A program made the position numbers and the translations under genes. Shown in pieces: positions 51,556 through 61,375 of a stretch of 64,000 nucleotides of DNA (position 1 is its first letter; each line of letters opens with the position of its first letter). The stretch covers positions 853,989-917,988 of the forward strand of contig CAUYUJ010016138.1 of NCBI GenBank assembly GCA_963575745.1, in the 5' to 3' direction. The notes under the pieces were generated by a model. It made no database searches. It was not told the origin of the DNA and worked only from the letters and a program-made list of their open reading frames with translations. Origin of the DNA: Prorocentrum cordatum. Its lineage: Eukaryota; Sar; Dinophyceae; Prorocentrales; Prorocentraceae.

Positions 51556-51738
51556 CGGGGGAGGAGGAAGGAGGAGGAGGAGGAGGAGGAGGAAGGAGGG
51601 AGGAGGAGGAGGAGGAGGAGGAGGAGGAGGGAGGAGGGAGGAGGGAGGAGGAGGAGGAGGAGGAGGAAGAGGAGGAGGAGGCAGGAGGAGGAGGCAGGAG
51701 GAAGAAGAGGAGGAGGAGGAAGAGGAGGAGGAGGAGGA
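51556..51738 (+). repeat. GGA microsatellite
   Basis: GGA triplets with GAAG and GGCAGG interruptions. Confidence 0.95.
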
Positions 51739-52084
51739 AGCCGAGCTGGCCTTCTGCAGGGGTCGGCGCGAGGCGGTGGAGATGACCGCGTGCCGCGGTG
51801 CGCGGCGTGCGAGTGGGGGGAGGAAGAGCCATCCCGATCCCGATCATTTAGAGGGCAGAAGATCCATCCCCAGAATGATCACCCCGACACGCGAAGCCGT
51901 TTAGCAAACGCACCCATAGAAGGAATCGAACAGCGTAGGGTTGTTTAGTAATCGCCCAGGGCCGTTTAGTAAACAGCAATTGTCGTGTCCGGCTGGTTTC
52001 TCCTACTTTGATAATTGGCGCTTGCCAGGCGGCCCAGGGCGCTTGCGAGGCAGCCTTGTCCTGGTTCGGCAGCTCCCTGGGGTG

Positions 52085-52245
52085 CGTTGGCTACACGGCT
52101 TCGCTTGTGGGGGTGCTTGTTCTGAGAGCGGATTTGCCTCTCGACATTCCTCCTCGAAATCAAGCGCAAGCTTTTCCCGCGACTTGGCGTCGTCCCAGGA
52201 CCTCAAAAGTTCAACCTTTGCGCCGAAATGAGCGATTCCGAACAT
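52085..52245 (-). CDS. Possible exon, unknown product
   Basis: The minus strand reads MMFGIAHFGAKVELLRSWDD, AKSREKLALDFEEECREAN and PLSEQAPPQAKP. The helical charged composition looks like protein. CACAAGCGAAGCCG and the following words resemble the plus strand at 51890 (CACGCGAAGCCGTTTAGC), so part of this is a repeat shared in inverted form. Function unknown. Confidence 0.25.
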
Positions 52246-52375
52246 CAAATCTGGTCCCAGGGGCCGCGTCTCGCGCGTCGACCAACATATTAAAGGCCTG
52301 CTTCTACTTCGCGGAGGGCCGTGGTGCGGTTGTGGGGCGGCTTTTGCGGAGAAGGCCAGGGCTCCATGTCTATGC

Positions 52376-52412
52376 CTCCTGGATGGGGTCAGAGCAGATG
52401 GGGTCGGAGTCC
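52376..52412 (+). mobile_element. Family B solo left tip
   Basis: CCTGGATGGGGTCAGAGCAG then ATGGGGTCGGAG matches the long arm of family B and runs straight into a TCC tract. Confidence 0.7.
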
Positions 52413-52419
52413 TCGTCCT

Positions 52420-52510
52420 GCTCCTCCTCCTCCTCCCCCTCCTCCTCCTCCTCCTCCTCCCTTCTCCTCCTCCTCCTCCTCCTCCTCCTCCTCCTCCTCC
52501 TCCTCCTCCA
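52420..52510 (-). repeat. TCC microsatellite, border of unit G2
   Basis: TCC triplets with one CCCTTCTCC break. Confidence 0.95.
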
Positions 52511-53348
52511 TTCCTCTACCTTTTTCTTATGAATACGCTCTCCCTGTCGCATCCCGAGGCCTGTTTTTAGCGCGGGCGGGGCTTTCGCCTGAGACTTCCT
52601 CAATGTATGACTCTGAAGCTTCAAAGTCGCAACAGCTTCACAAATGGAGGGTGGACGGTATTCAAAATGTGTCTCTCGCCTAAGCGCCGCGCGCATTCGT
52701 TTGAACCAATTGCAAGAGCATCACGGATTGAGGGCGGGTTTTTTCAATACATTCGCTTTCGAAAATTGCAAGGGCTTCGCGGATTGTGGGCGGATGAGTT
52801 TCAAAAGGTGGCTCTCGCCATAGCACGGCGCACATTCGATTAAAACCAATGAAAGAGTTTCACGGACTGAGGGCGGGCCGTTTTCAAAATGTGGCTCTCG
52901 CTTTTGCGCCGCGCTCATTCGCTTAAAACATGTACAAGAGCTTCACGGGTTGAGGGCGGTTCCTTTTCAAACTGTGGCTCTCGCCTTAGCGCCGCGCACA
53001 TTCGTTTATAAAAATTGCTAGAATTTCACGGATGTCCATGATCAGGATAACAGAGTTGGTGTTTTGGAAGGATTCAGGCTTATGCGGGTGCAACGCTTAT
53101 GTTGGTTCGCGGTGTTGAACTCCTAAAAATAGCGTTCTGGCACGATTCGGGGTCGTCAAATCAGCGGTCAGGCTGATCTGTTGCGTTGGAATCCCGGGAA
53201 CAATGGTTTGGCATTCTCCAGGATCTTCAAACGGTTGTCTTCCAACGAGGCTTTCCCTTAATGGGAATGAGCCGTTGTAGGGACCTATGAAGAGGGAGCT
53301 TGGAGGAAGGGTTTTTTTTCCAACATCGTTGATGACTCTTGGGTTTAC
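52511..53348 (-). mobile_element. Family G unit, copy 2 (inverted)
   Basis: In plus-strand order: GTCGCATCCCGAGGCCTG, GGGCTTTCGCCTGAGACTTC, an 83-bp array (CTCTCGCCTTAGCGCCGCGC type at 52670, 52812, 52895 and 52977), TTGGCATTCTCCAGG, AATGGGAATGAGCCGTTGTA, and GACTCTTGGGTTTACACTGG at the end. This is the reverse order of copy 1. It contains four or five 83-bp units. Confidence 0.85.
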
Positions 53349-53400
53349 ACTGGTCCTCCTCCTCCTCCTACTCCTCTTTCTCCTGCCTTCTCCTCCATTC
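53349..53400 (-). repeat. TCC tract between units G2 and G3
   Basis: TCC triplets decaying to TTTCTCCTGCCTTCTCC. The shared border of two tandem units. Confidence 0.9.
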
Positions 53401-54105
53401 CTTCCCCTTATAAATAACTTCCCCCTGTCGCACCCCGAGGCCTGTTTTTAGGGCGGGCCGGGCGTTTCGCATCAGATTCCCTCATTATTTATGATTTTGA
53501 AGACCCAAAAGTGGCAACAGCTTCACAGATGGAGGCGGACGGTTTTCAACATGTGGCTCTCGCCTTAGCGCCGCGCGCATTCGTTTAAACAATTTTCAAG
53601 ATCTTCACTGATTGAGGGCGGGTGGTTTTCAAAACGTGGTTCTCGCTTTAGCGCCGCGCACATTCCTTTTAAACATTTGCAAGAGCTTCGCGGCTTAAGG
53701 GCGGTTCCTTTCAGAATGTGGCTCTCGCCTTAGCTCCGCGCACGTTCCTGTATAATACTTGCGAGAGATTGATTCACGGATTCCCATGATCAACGTACCA
53801 GAAATGGCGGTTTGGAAGGATTCAGGATTACGCGGGTGCAACCGTTACGTTGGTTCACGGTGTTGAAGCCCCCCCGATGGCTTTCTGACAAGATTCAGGA
53901 TTGTCAAGAAGCAATAGTCAGGTTGATCCGTGGTGTCAGAATCCCGAGAAAAATAAAATGTTTTGGCATGATTCAGGGTCTTCAATCGGTTGTCTTCCAA
54001 AGAAGCAGTTCCCTCAATGGGAATGAACCGTTGTAGGGGCCTATGAAGAGGTAGCTTGGAGGGAGGGTCACTTCCAAAATGGTTGATGACTCTTGGGTTT
54101 AAACT
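53401..54105 (-). mobile_element. Family G unit, copy 3 (inverted)
   Basis: Starts CCTTATAAATAACTTCCCCC and GTCGCACCCCGAGGCCTG. Three 83-bp units (53555, 53637, 53717). Ends GACTCTTGGGTTTAAACTGG. Same orientation as copy 2, so units 2 and 3 are in tandem. Confidence 0.85.
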
Positions 54106-54109
54106 GGTC

Positions 54110-54297
54110 ATCCTCCTCCGCCTCCTCCACCTCCTCCTCCTCCTCCCTCCTCCTCCTCCTCCTCCTCCTCCTCCTCCCTCCTCCTCCTCCTCCTCCTCCT
54201 CCTCCTCCTCCTCCTCCTCCTCCTCCTCTTCCTCCTCCTCCTCCTCCTCCTCCTCCTCCTCCTCCTCCTCCTCCTCCTCCTCCTCCTCCTCCTCCCC
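54110..54297 (-). repeat. TCC microsatellite, border of unit G3
   Basis: TCC triplets, nearly pure from 54182, with CCCTCC near the left. Confidence 0.95.
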
Positions 54298-54480
54298 TCT
54301 AGATGGGGTACCACCAGATGGGGTCGCAGGAACGCGCCGGATGCATCGGCGATGCGGCTCGATGTAGAGTCCGAGTTTCTCCACGACGACGTCGCCCGTG
54401 CATCGCCGACGCATCGCCGGCGCATCGTAAACGCATCGCCGATGCATCGGCGACGCGATGCGATCATGCGACCACAGGCT
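54296..54480 (+). mobile_element. Family B foldback element, copy 5
   Basis: Left CTCTAGATGGGGTACCACCA and GATGGGGTCGCAGGAACGCG. Interior GCATCGCCGACGCATCGCC. The right end is weak (GATGCGATCATGCGACCAC). It starts inside the last TCC units. Confidence 0.75.
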
Positions 54481-54499
54481 TTTTTGCCGCACGGTTGAC

Positions 54500-54606
54500 G
54501 GCTCCTCCTCCTCCCCCTCCTCCTCCTCCTCCTCCTCCTACTCTCCCTCCTCCTCCTCCTCCTCCTCCTCCTCCTACTCCTCCTCCTCCTCCTCCTCCTC
54601 CTCCTC
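54500..54606 (-). repeat. TCC microsatellite
   Basis: TCC with TACTCC interruptions at 54538 and 54575. Confidence 0.95.
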
Positions 54607-54944
54607 GGGGGGGGATGGGGCGAGACAGGGGGAGGAAGGGCCATCTAGGAGGCCTCTGCCACAGGAGCCGGTGGCCTCGCCGGGGCTGCCCGCGGAGCTG
54701 GGCGCCAGCTGCGCGGGAGCGTCGTGGAGCGCCACGCGCTCCACGGGTCACGGCCTCGGCCTCTGCCCAGGGGGTCGGCGTCGGGGAGGGTCGACGAGGC
54801 GGGGGTCTGCCTCCAGCACCACCGCCCGGGGATCGATTTTCAGAACCACGCTCGCGCTTCGCGCGCGATTAGGTTCTAGCCGGCTCCGAAGACGGTATTA
54901 GCAGGCAGGCACGGGTCCGATCCCGTGGCGTTTGCCAAAATACC
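54607..54944. other. No supported gene
   Basis: GC-rich. CGGGGCTGCCCGCGGAGCTG and nearby sequence gives short open frames without support. Confidence 0.35.
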
Positions 54945-55375
54945 CGCAGAATCTATCACCCGAACCCCAACACCCTAGACTGAACAACTGAACCCGAACA
55001 CCCGAATACCCGCACACCGTAACCCTAATCCCCACTCCTAAAATCTTATTCCCGAGCCCTGACACCCGAACCCTGACATTCGAATCATAATACCCCAAAC
55101 CGAACACCCGAATTAACCCACACACCGATTATTTGTACCCGAGCCCGAAAGCCCTAACCCAATACTCGAACTCCCGAACAGCCCAACACTATCACCCGAA
55201 ACCAAACAGCCGAACTTTATCATTCTAACCCTAACCTAACACCATTACCCTGACACCCTCACCCTTACACCCTAACCTTGACACCGGATACCCGAGCCCT
55301 AAGCCCGAAACCGAACGCCTCAACAACCTGACCCAAACACCCTAGCTCAATACCTTGACCGAAACACCCTGACTC
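54945..55375 (+). repeat. Degenerate CCCTAAC/CCCGAAC array
   Basis: Words of seven or eight bases (ACCCTAA, ACCCGAAC, CCCTGACA) over 430 bases. They resemble a decayed telomere-type CCCTAAA repeat but are far from pure. Confidence 0.8.
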
Positions 55376-55534
55376 CTTATTTGGCTCGTCCTTCAGAGCC
55401 TTCTCGCCTAGAGCTCCCGCTCGGGGCGGAGAGGGACAAGGAGAGAATCTGATGGATGTGGGGAGAGGGAGGGAGATGGAGAAGGAGGGGGGAGCATGAG
55501 AGGGAGGAGTGAGGACGAGGGAGAAGGAGAGAGA

Positions 55535-55653
55535 AGGAGGCAAGAGGAGGAGGAGGAGGAGGTGGAGGAGGTGGAGGTGGAGGAGGAGGAGGAGGAGGAG
55601 GAGGAGGAGGAGGAGGAGGAGGAGGAGGAGGAGGGAGGAGGAGGACACATGCG
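55535..55653 (+). repeat. GGA microsatellite
   Basis: GGA triplets with GGTGGAGG interruptions. Confidence 0.95.
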
Positions 55654-55734
55654 TACATACAGACAAGTGCACACAACCAGAGGCACGTACAAGCAATACC
55701 CGTGCGCGGGTCGTGAGTCAGGGGCATCTTGGAT

Positions 55735-56830
55735 GCCTCTCGGTGCCTCGCGGAGCGATTCTCGGGGACTTCTTGGACGCCTCTGCGGGGCCTCCAGGGG
55801 TCCCCTCGGCGCCTCTGCGGGGGCCTCTTGGGAGATTCTGGGGCTCTCTTGGGGGCGTCCCGGAGGTCTCCCGGCTGGTCTTGTCGGCATGTTGGGAGCC
55901 AGGCGGCCGGACATGAGGCCCCACGGACCCTCCTGGAACCCTCTTGGGGCCTGCTTGGGGCTCCCAATTGGGGCCTGCGTGGGGCTCACTTGGGCCGTCT
56001 CGGGGCCCTCCTGGGCCGTCTTGGGGCTGTCCTAAGCCGTCCTCGGGCGCTCTTGGAGCTCTCTTGGGGTGTCTTGATGGCTTCTTAGCCCTTCTGGAAG
56101 CCATCCTGGGCCGTCTTGCGCCTCTTGGAACCCTCTTGGGGCTCTCTTGGGGCTCCCTTGGGGCTTGCCGTGGGGCTCACTTAGGCCGTCTTGGGGCCCT
56201 CCTGGGCCGTCTCTGGGGTTTCCTTGGGCGCCTCTTGGGGCTGTTTGGGCGCACCGATATCCAAGGGAGCGGATCTGCTAAAAGTCTACGTCTTACCAAA
56301 GGAATGGGGCCATTTTGGTCTCCCGGGGACCTCGTGGGGGGCCTCTTGGAGCTCTCTTGGGGCGTCTTGAGGGCCTCTTAGCCCTTCTGGAAGCCATCAT
56401 GGGCCGTCTTGCCCCTCTTGGAACCCTCTTGGGGCTCTCTTGGGGCTCCCTTGGGGCTTGCTTTGGGGCTCACTTAGGCCGTCTTGGGGCCCTCCTGGGC
56501 CGACTCTGGGCTGTCCTAAGCTGCCTGGGGAGCGTCCTTGGGCGCCTCTTGGGGCTGTTTGGGCGCTCTGGTATCCAAGGGAGCGGGTATGCTGAAAATG
56601 AACGTTTTACAACGGGAATGGGGCCATTTTGGTTTCCCGGGGCCTCGTGGGGGGCCTCTTGGAGCTCTCTTGGGGCGTCTTGAGGGCCTCTTAGCCCTTC
56701 TGGAAGCCATCTTGGGTCGTCTTGAAGCGCTCCTGGGGCCCTCTCGGCGCTCTTGGAGCGCTCTCGAGAGGTCCGGGAGCGTCCGGGGTTCGTCCGGGGA
56801 GCCCCCCGGGGAGAGGGGGGACCATGGTAC
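55735..56830 (+). repeat. Family L array, 1.1 kb
   Basis: The same TTGGGGCCGTCTTGGGGCCC-type units as at 26.9 kb. A higher-order copy is clear: 56070-56290 and 56365-56600 share GGCGTCTTGAGGGCCTCTTA-like words, TTAGCCCTTCTGGAAGCCAT, CGATATCCAAGGGAGCGG and GGGGCCATTTTGGT in the same order, and a third begins at 56660. Frames are open in both directions. Confidence 0.9.
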
Positions 56831-56885
56831 AAGCGGGGGGCCGGTCCGGGGCCCCGGGGCCGGATCTCCCATATATGTGTACACG

Positions 56886-57068
56886 CCCATCGGTCGTTGA
56901 AAGTAGGTATTTTTGGATTCCTAGAGTCCAATCTACTCTAAGTGCCTCCCTATTTGAATGATCGAGTGGCTTCACCTTTTCCGTCCTCCCTAGGGGGCGG
57001 GCGGATACCCAATCTATTTTCAACGCCTTCCTACTTTATGTTTCTACCTACTTCTTCCGACCGATGGG
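56886..57068 (+). mobile_element. Family H terminal-repeat element, copy 3
   Basis: The best copy. Left CCCATCGGTCGTTGAAAGTA (GGTA). Core ATGATCGAGTGGCTTCACC, CCCTAGGGGGCGGGCGGAT and TTTTCAACGCCTTCCTACTT. Right ACTTCTTCCGACCGATGGG. GTAC flanks both sides (about 56879 and 57067). Confidence 0.85.
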
Positions 57069-57069
57069 T

Positions 57070-57110
<41 letters not shown>
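57069..57110. repeat. AT dinucleotide tract
   Basis: About seventeen TA units directly after family H copy 3. Confidence 0.95.
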
Positions 57111-57111
<1 letters not shown>

Positions 57112-57174
57112 AGCTGCCTTCGGCAAGTCCCGTCACCGTGCTTGGGTTGCAGGTGATAAGCCCAGTGGATGTTC

Positions 57175-57500
57175 GTGGGAGTCTCGTGGGAGGCCTCTCG
57201 GGGGCCTCTTGGAGGCACTTCTGAGGCCTCTCGGGGAAGTTTTTTGGACCTCTTGGGGGCCTCTTTGGGGCTTCTTGGGGCCTCTTGGGGGGCCTCTTGG
57301 AGCCTCTGGGGCGCCTCTTGGGGCCTCGTGGGGGCTCCTTGGGGCGGAAAGCTCGGATTTTCGGTTCGGGCCCATTGTCTTGGGGCCCTCTTGGGCTGTC
57401 TTGGGCGCCTCTTCGGGGCACGTTTAGGCCGTCTTGGGGTCCTCTTGGAGGCCTCCTGGGCCGTCTCGGGGTGCTCTTGGGGGCCTCTTGGGCCGTTGCT
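57175..57500 (+). repeat. Family L array
   Basis: GGCCTCTTGGGGGCCTCTTGG units. CTTGGGGCGGAAAGCTCGG (57340) also occurs at 26990, so the interruptions are shared between arrays as well. Confidence 0.85.
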
Positions 57501-57544
57501 GGAGCGTCGGAAAAGTCGAAAAAGCGAGAATCACCCCCGAACCG

Positions 57545-57605
57545 CACGGAAGATCAATGTTTTTCCCAACCATCCTGTGGTGTTGGGTCCTTGTTTTGAC
57601 GAGAC
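57545..57605 (-). repeat. Flank of inverted family K copy
   Basis: CCAACCATCCTGTGGTGTTG then GGTCCTTGTTTTGACGAGAC is the complement of 43570-43625. Confidence 0.8.
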
Positions 57606-57611
57606 AGCGCC

Positions 57612-57745
57612 CCGCGTTCTTCCTTCCTTCCTCCTTCCCCTCCTCCTCTTCCTCCTCCTCCTCCTCCTCCTCCTCCTCCTCCTCCTCCTCCCTCCTCCTC
57701 CTCCTCCTCCTCCCTCCTCCCTCCTCCTCCTCCCCTTCCTGCCTC
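57612..57745 (-). repeat. TCC microsatellite
   Basis: TCC triplets with CCCTCC. It lies where a short AGGAGG tract lies in family K copy 1 (43536-43560), here expanded. Confidence 0.95.
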
Positions 57746-57754
57746 TGCTCTCCG

Positions 57755-58505
57755 CATGCCCAGCCCATTTCGGCACACCCCTCACACGTTTCGTGGATCA
57801 TGGGGAGCTCCACCTAAGGCCCCAATAGGAAAATTTGCATGGCACCAACGCCCCATTTCGGCACACCCCTCACACGCTTCGTGGTCCCATGGGGAGCCCC
57901 ACCTAAGGCCCCAGTGGGAAAGGTCGCATGGCACCGCCGCTCTATTTCGGCACACCCCTCACACGATTCGTGGCCCCATAGGGAGCTCCACCGAAGGCCC
58001 CAGTGGGAAAGTTCGCATGGCACCGCCGCCCCATGTCGGCGAGCTCCACCGAAGGCCCCAGTGGGCAAGTTCGCATGACACCGCCGCTCTATTTCGGCAT
58101 ACCCCTCACACGATTCGTGGCCCCATAGGGAGCTCCACCGAAGGCCCCAGTGGGAAAGTTCGCATGGCACCGCCGCCCCATTTCGGCACACCCCTCACAC
58201 GCTTCGTGCCGCTATGGGCAAGTTCGCATGGCACCGCCGCCCCTTTACGTCACACCTCGCACACGGTTCGTTGTCCCGTGGTACCGCCGCCCCATTTCGG
58301 CACACCCTTCACACGTTTCGTGGCCCCATGGGGAGCTCCACCTAAGGTCCCAGTGGGGAAAGTTCGAATGGCACCGCCTCCCAATTTCGGCACACCCCTC
58401 ACACGCTTCGTGGCCCCATAGGGAGCTCCAAGGAGGGCCCCAACGGCGACGTTCGCAGGCGTCCTCCCGACTCATGTCGGCACACCCCTCACACGTTTCG
58501 TGGCA
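57755..58505 (-). repeat. 90-bp minisatellite (family K), copy 2 inverted
   Basis: About eight to nine units. TTCGGCACACCCCTCACACG recurs, followed by TTCGTGGCCCCATAGGGAGC, TCCACCGAAGGCCCCAGTGG and a GGGAAAGTTCGCATGGCACC segment that replaces the CATGCGGGCGGTGGCA of copy 1. Some units are shortened. The array ends with CACGTTTCGTGGCAGAAGG. Confidence 0.9.
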
Positions 58506-58784
58506 GAAGGCTATGCCGCGTGCGCTCCCCCTCCTTCGTCTCCTCTCCCTCGCGGCACTCGCAGCTGCATACGGATGGGGGGCGCGCAGGCTCCGAGCAG
58601 CGCACGCGGTATAGCCTTCGACGTCTGGGGATCATTTTCGGGCGCTTGGGGATCCTTTTCGGGCCCTGGGGCCCCCAGGCCTCGATCCGGGGCGAGCATT
58701 CCGCCCAGATGGACCCCAGGAGGGGTCCAGGGGCGGATCTTGAAAGGATTTGTCCTTACCCCCCCGTCTTGTCCCACCCAGTTC
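58506..58784. other. No supported gene
   Basis: Short family L-like words (GGGGATCCTTTTCGGGCCC), otherwise unique. Confidence 0.35.
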
Positions 58785-58945
58785 AAGGAGGATGAGGAGG
58801 AGGAGAAGGAGGAGGAGGAGGAGGATCATACACATAATCTGGGGAGGAGGAGGAGAAGGAGGAGGAGGAGGAAGAGGAGGAAGCTGAGGAGGAGGAGGAG
58901 GAAGAGGAGGATGAGGAGGAGGAGGAGGCAGGAGGAGGAAGGCGA
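58785..58945 (+). repeat. GGA microsatellite
   Basis: GGA/GAG triplets broken by GATCATACACATAATCTGG at 58824. Confidence 0.95.
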
Positions 58946-59231
58946 GCCGATCGGCAATGAGGGACGAGGGAAAATGGCGGAGGCAGGGATTAACGGATAA
59001 GGATGAGGAAGGGATAGATGAGGGAGAGGTGAAGGGTAGGGAAGAGTAGGGATGAGGAGGTGGAAAAGGAGAAGGAGGGAGGGACGGAAAGAAGGTTTGG
59101 ACATGAGAGTGGAGAGTGTGAGGATGGGGGGGGGATCCCCCCCGACTGATCTCGGGGCGGGGAGTCCCCAGATCAGTCTTTGCAGTCCTTCTCTTATTCT
59201 ATTTTTTCGGTGAGGAGGACAGAGAATAATC

Positions 59232-59336
59232 CTCCTGCTCTTCCTCCTCCTCCTCCTCCTCGTCCTCCTCCTCCTCCTCCTGACCAGCTTTCGAAGAGCA
59301 GGAGGAGGAGGAGGAGGAGGACGAGGACGAGGAAGA
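59232..59336. repeat. TCC/GGA inverted-repeat hairpin
   Basis: CTGCTCTTCCTCCTCC with TCCTCGTCCTCC on the left is complementary to GGAGGACGAGGACGAGGAAG-type sequence on the right. The loop is roughly GACCAGCTTTCGAAGAGC (59281-59298). Two opposite tracts only about 20 bases apart can form a stem of about 40 bases. Confidence 0.8.
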
Positions 59337-59339
59337 GGG

Positions 59340-60003
59340 TGAGAGGGGGCAGCCCAAGGGGAAACCACATGTGCGGCGGGGCTTTGACACAGTATACAGG
59401 CCAACCAACCCAAAGTATGTTTCGGGGTCACCCCACGAGTGAGAGTGATCAGTCAGTCAGGGAGGGCTGAGGCTGGGGTTTGGTTGAGTTGACTTTTCAA
59501 GTGGACCTCTTCTGCCGACTCGGATCTATAATCATGCATGGATTCATGACCGGTGTAGCGGTGATCCGTGCACTTGTTTGCTGGGCGCGGTGGTGGGTTC
59601 TCCGAAGCACAACTGCGCATCCGACCTCGATCGTAACTTCAACTCCGCCCATCCCCCTCCCCGCCAGCTGCGATCGGGGTCCCAGCGGTGGCGTGCTCGC
59701 GGCGGGCCAGCCGGGTGGGGCGCGCGGGCGGGCGGAGCTGCCCGAGGCCCCGCCAGCCCGGGCGCTGCCGCGCTGGAGCGGATGTGCCTAGGCGCCCACG
59801 GCTCGTCCGACGGGCAACTCTCTGGGCCTCCAAGATGAGCGACGAAGGAAAACGGGTTCGTCTTCGCCGACATTGGCGCGTAAGCTGCCCCCGTAAGCGC
59901 CCTCGTCTCCAGTGTGGCGTGCCGCGCTGGCGGCCCGCGTAAGCCGCCGCGTAAGGTCGCTATGTCTTCTCGCGTTCGTTTCTTTTCGTCGCTGAGGTGG
60001 GGC
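59340..60003. other. No firmly supported gene
   Basis: Both strands have long open frames. The best plus fragment is KMSDEGKRVRLRRHWRVSC (59832-59890). No splice context or family recognised. Confidence 0.3.
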
Positions 60004-60193
60004 TGGAGTAGATGGGGGCGGGGAGCGCGCCGCATCTCCGATGTGTTGGCGACGCGGCTCCATGCGGAGCCTGATCTTCTCCACGCGGACGTCGCCGCTG
60101 CATCGCAGACGACGCCGATGCTTCGACGATGCATCGCCGATGCGGCGTGATCCTCCGATCCCATCTGCTCGGTCCCCATCTAGACGGCCTCTA
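60004..60193 (+). mobile_element. Family B foldback element, copy 6
   Basis: Left GGAGTAGATGGGGGCGGGGA. Interior GACGTCGCCGCTGCATCGC and GCATCGCCGATGCGGCG. Right GATCCTCCGATCCCATCTGC then TCGGTCCCCATCTAGACGGC. Confidence 0.85.
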
Positions 60194-60870
60194 GACTCAG
60201 CTTCGAAGACGCCACTACGACGGCGACCACCCTCACCGCTGCCACCATCAGCATCGCTGCCACGAGTCCCCACCGCCGACAAGGGTGAGTTCAATAATGC
60301 GCCAGCGCGTTGCCCAGGTCACCCGCGGGGGCACGACGATAATCGTGCTTCGCGCGGTGCAGCACAGGCTGGGGAGCAGCCTTTCATCAGGCTGGCCCTG
60401 CGTGGACGCGACGGTAACCACGCACCGCGCATCGTTCACCGCGAAACGCGAATATTGGTGACCTAGTTTTTCTCTTCTGCCCGGTGTCTCGCTCAGATTC
60501 TCGTCCTCGCGTCAGAGTAATATTGATGCCGTGCGTGTTCCTTGGCACCGATGGGACGCGTGCCCTTTTTCTCGGCAGGGGCCATCGAGGCGCATGTCTG
60601 ATCTACTCGTGCAAAGATACACGCACAAAACCGACACCTGCACGGGGCATGGACGTCCGAGCGATGGGGAGCTTCGTCTGGATGACAGCGCAAAGACCCG
60701 CCGAGATGGCGGGCCGCTGGCGCACGCAGATGTCGAAGACGTCGGGGTCGAACGGCACACCGAAGAGGAGAGTGAGTGTGTGGGGGCCTCCGACGGACGG
60801 AGCGGCCCTCTCCCCGCGGAGTTCGATGCCCTTGAACTCGATGCGTCAGGCTTTCCTGACGGTCGGGTGC
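60194..60870. other. Unresolved stretch, possibly part of a minus-strand gene
   Basis: Open frames on both strands. A minus frame is continuous from the exon-like piece at 60872-60974 to about 60512, but becomes Ser/Pro/Arg-rich. Confidence 0.3.
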
Positions 60871-60871
60871 C

Positions 60872-60974
60872 CTCGGAGGTACCAGGCACCTTCAGCCGCC
60901 TTCCCGTGATCTGCTGGTAGGCCTTGTCGTAGTTGTGAAGGTTCTCGCCCGTGCGTTTCAGTTCGTTGGCAAAT
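60872..60974 (-). CDS. Possible exon, unknown product
   Basis: The minus strand reads FANELKRTGENLHNYDKAYQ then QITGRRLKVPG, directly after an in-frame TGA. The residues are varied and charged, with strong G/C third positions. CGAG before the Asn codon is a weak acceptor candidate. The downstream frame stays open but changes in character. Not recognised. Confidence 0.3.
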
Positions 60975-61009
60975 CATGGGAGCCTTGTGTACCCTCGTCA
61001 TTCCGCATC

Positions 61010-61050
61010 TAGCGTCGACTAGCGTCGATCAGCGTCTGGGAGTCGATGGG
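61010..61050 (+). repeat. Family N fragment
   Basis: TAGCGTCGACTAGCGTCGAT then CAGCGTCTGGGAGTCGATGG, also found at 34100-34190. Confidence 0.7.
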
Positions 61051-61375
61051 ATAGCGGTGCTCGCGCGCGAACTGTGGCGATCGCTGCGCACCCCTGCCCC
61101 GTCGTGCCACACCCTGCCCAGGCGGTAACACCCCCCCCTTCCCCCAGGTAGCGACCACTACAGAGAATGACAAAGCAAAATTCTGACTACATGGAGGCCT
61201 CCGCGAAGTGGGATGCCCAATCTCGCTGACGCTAGATCCGAATCCTTCCCTCGCCGATCGGCGATTGAGGCAACTCGATGGGCGGCGGGGGTTAGGAGTT
61301 CGGAATTCGTCGAACACGTGACGAAATCCGAACCCCACCCCCGCATCCCATCGATTCCGGAGATTCGCTGGTTGG

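Noticed and set aside
55718-56931. Pro/Arg-rich and Leu/Gly-rich open frames in both directions
   Set aside because: They come from the family L array; both strands are open at once and the higher-order repeat explains the similarity between segments.
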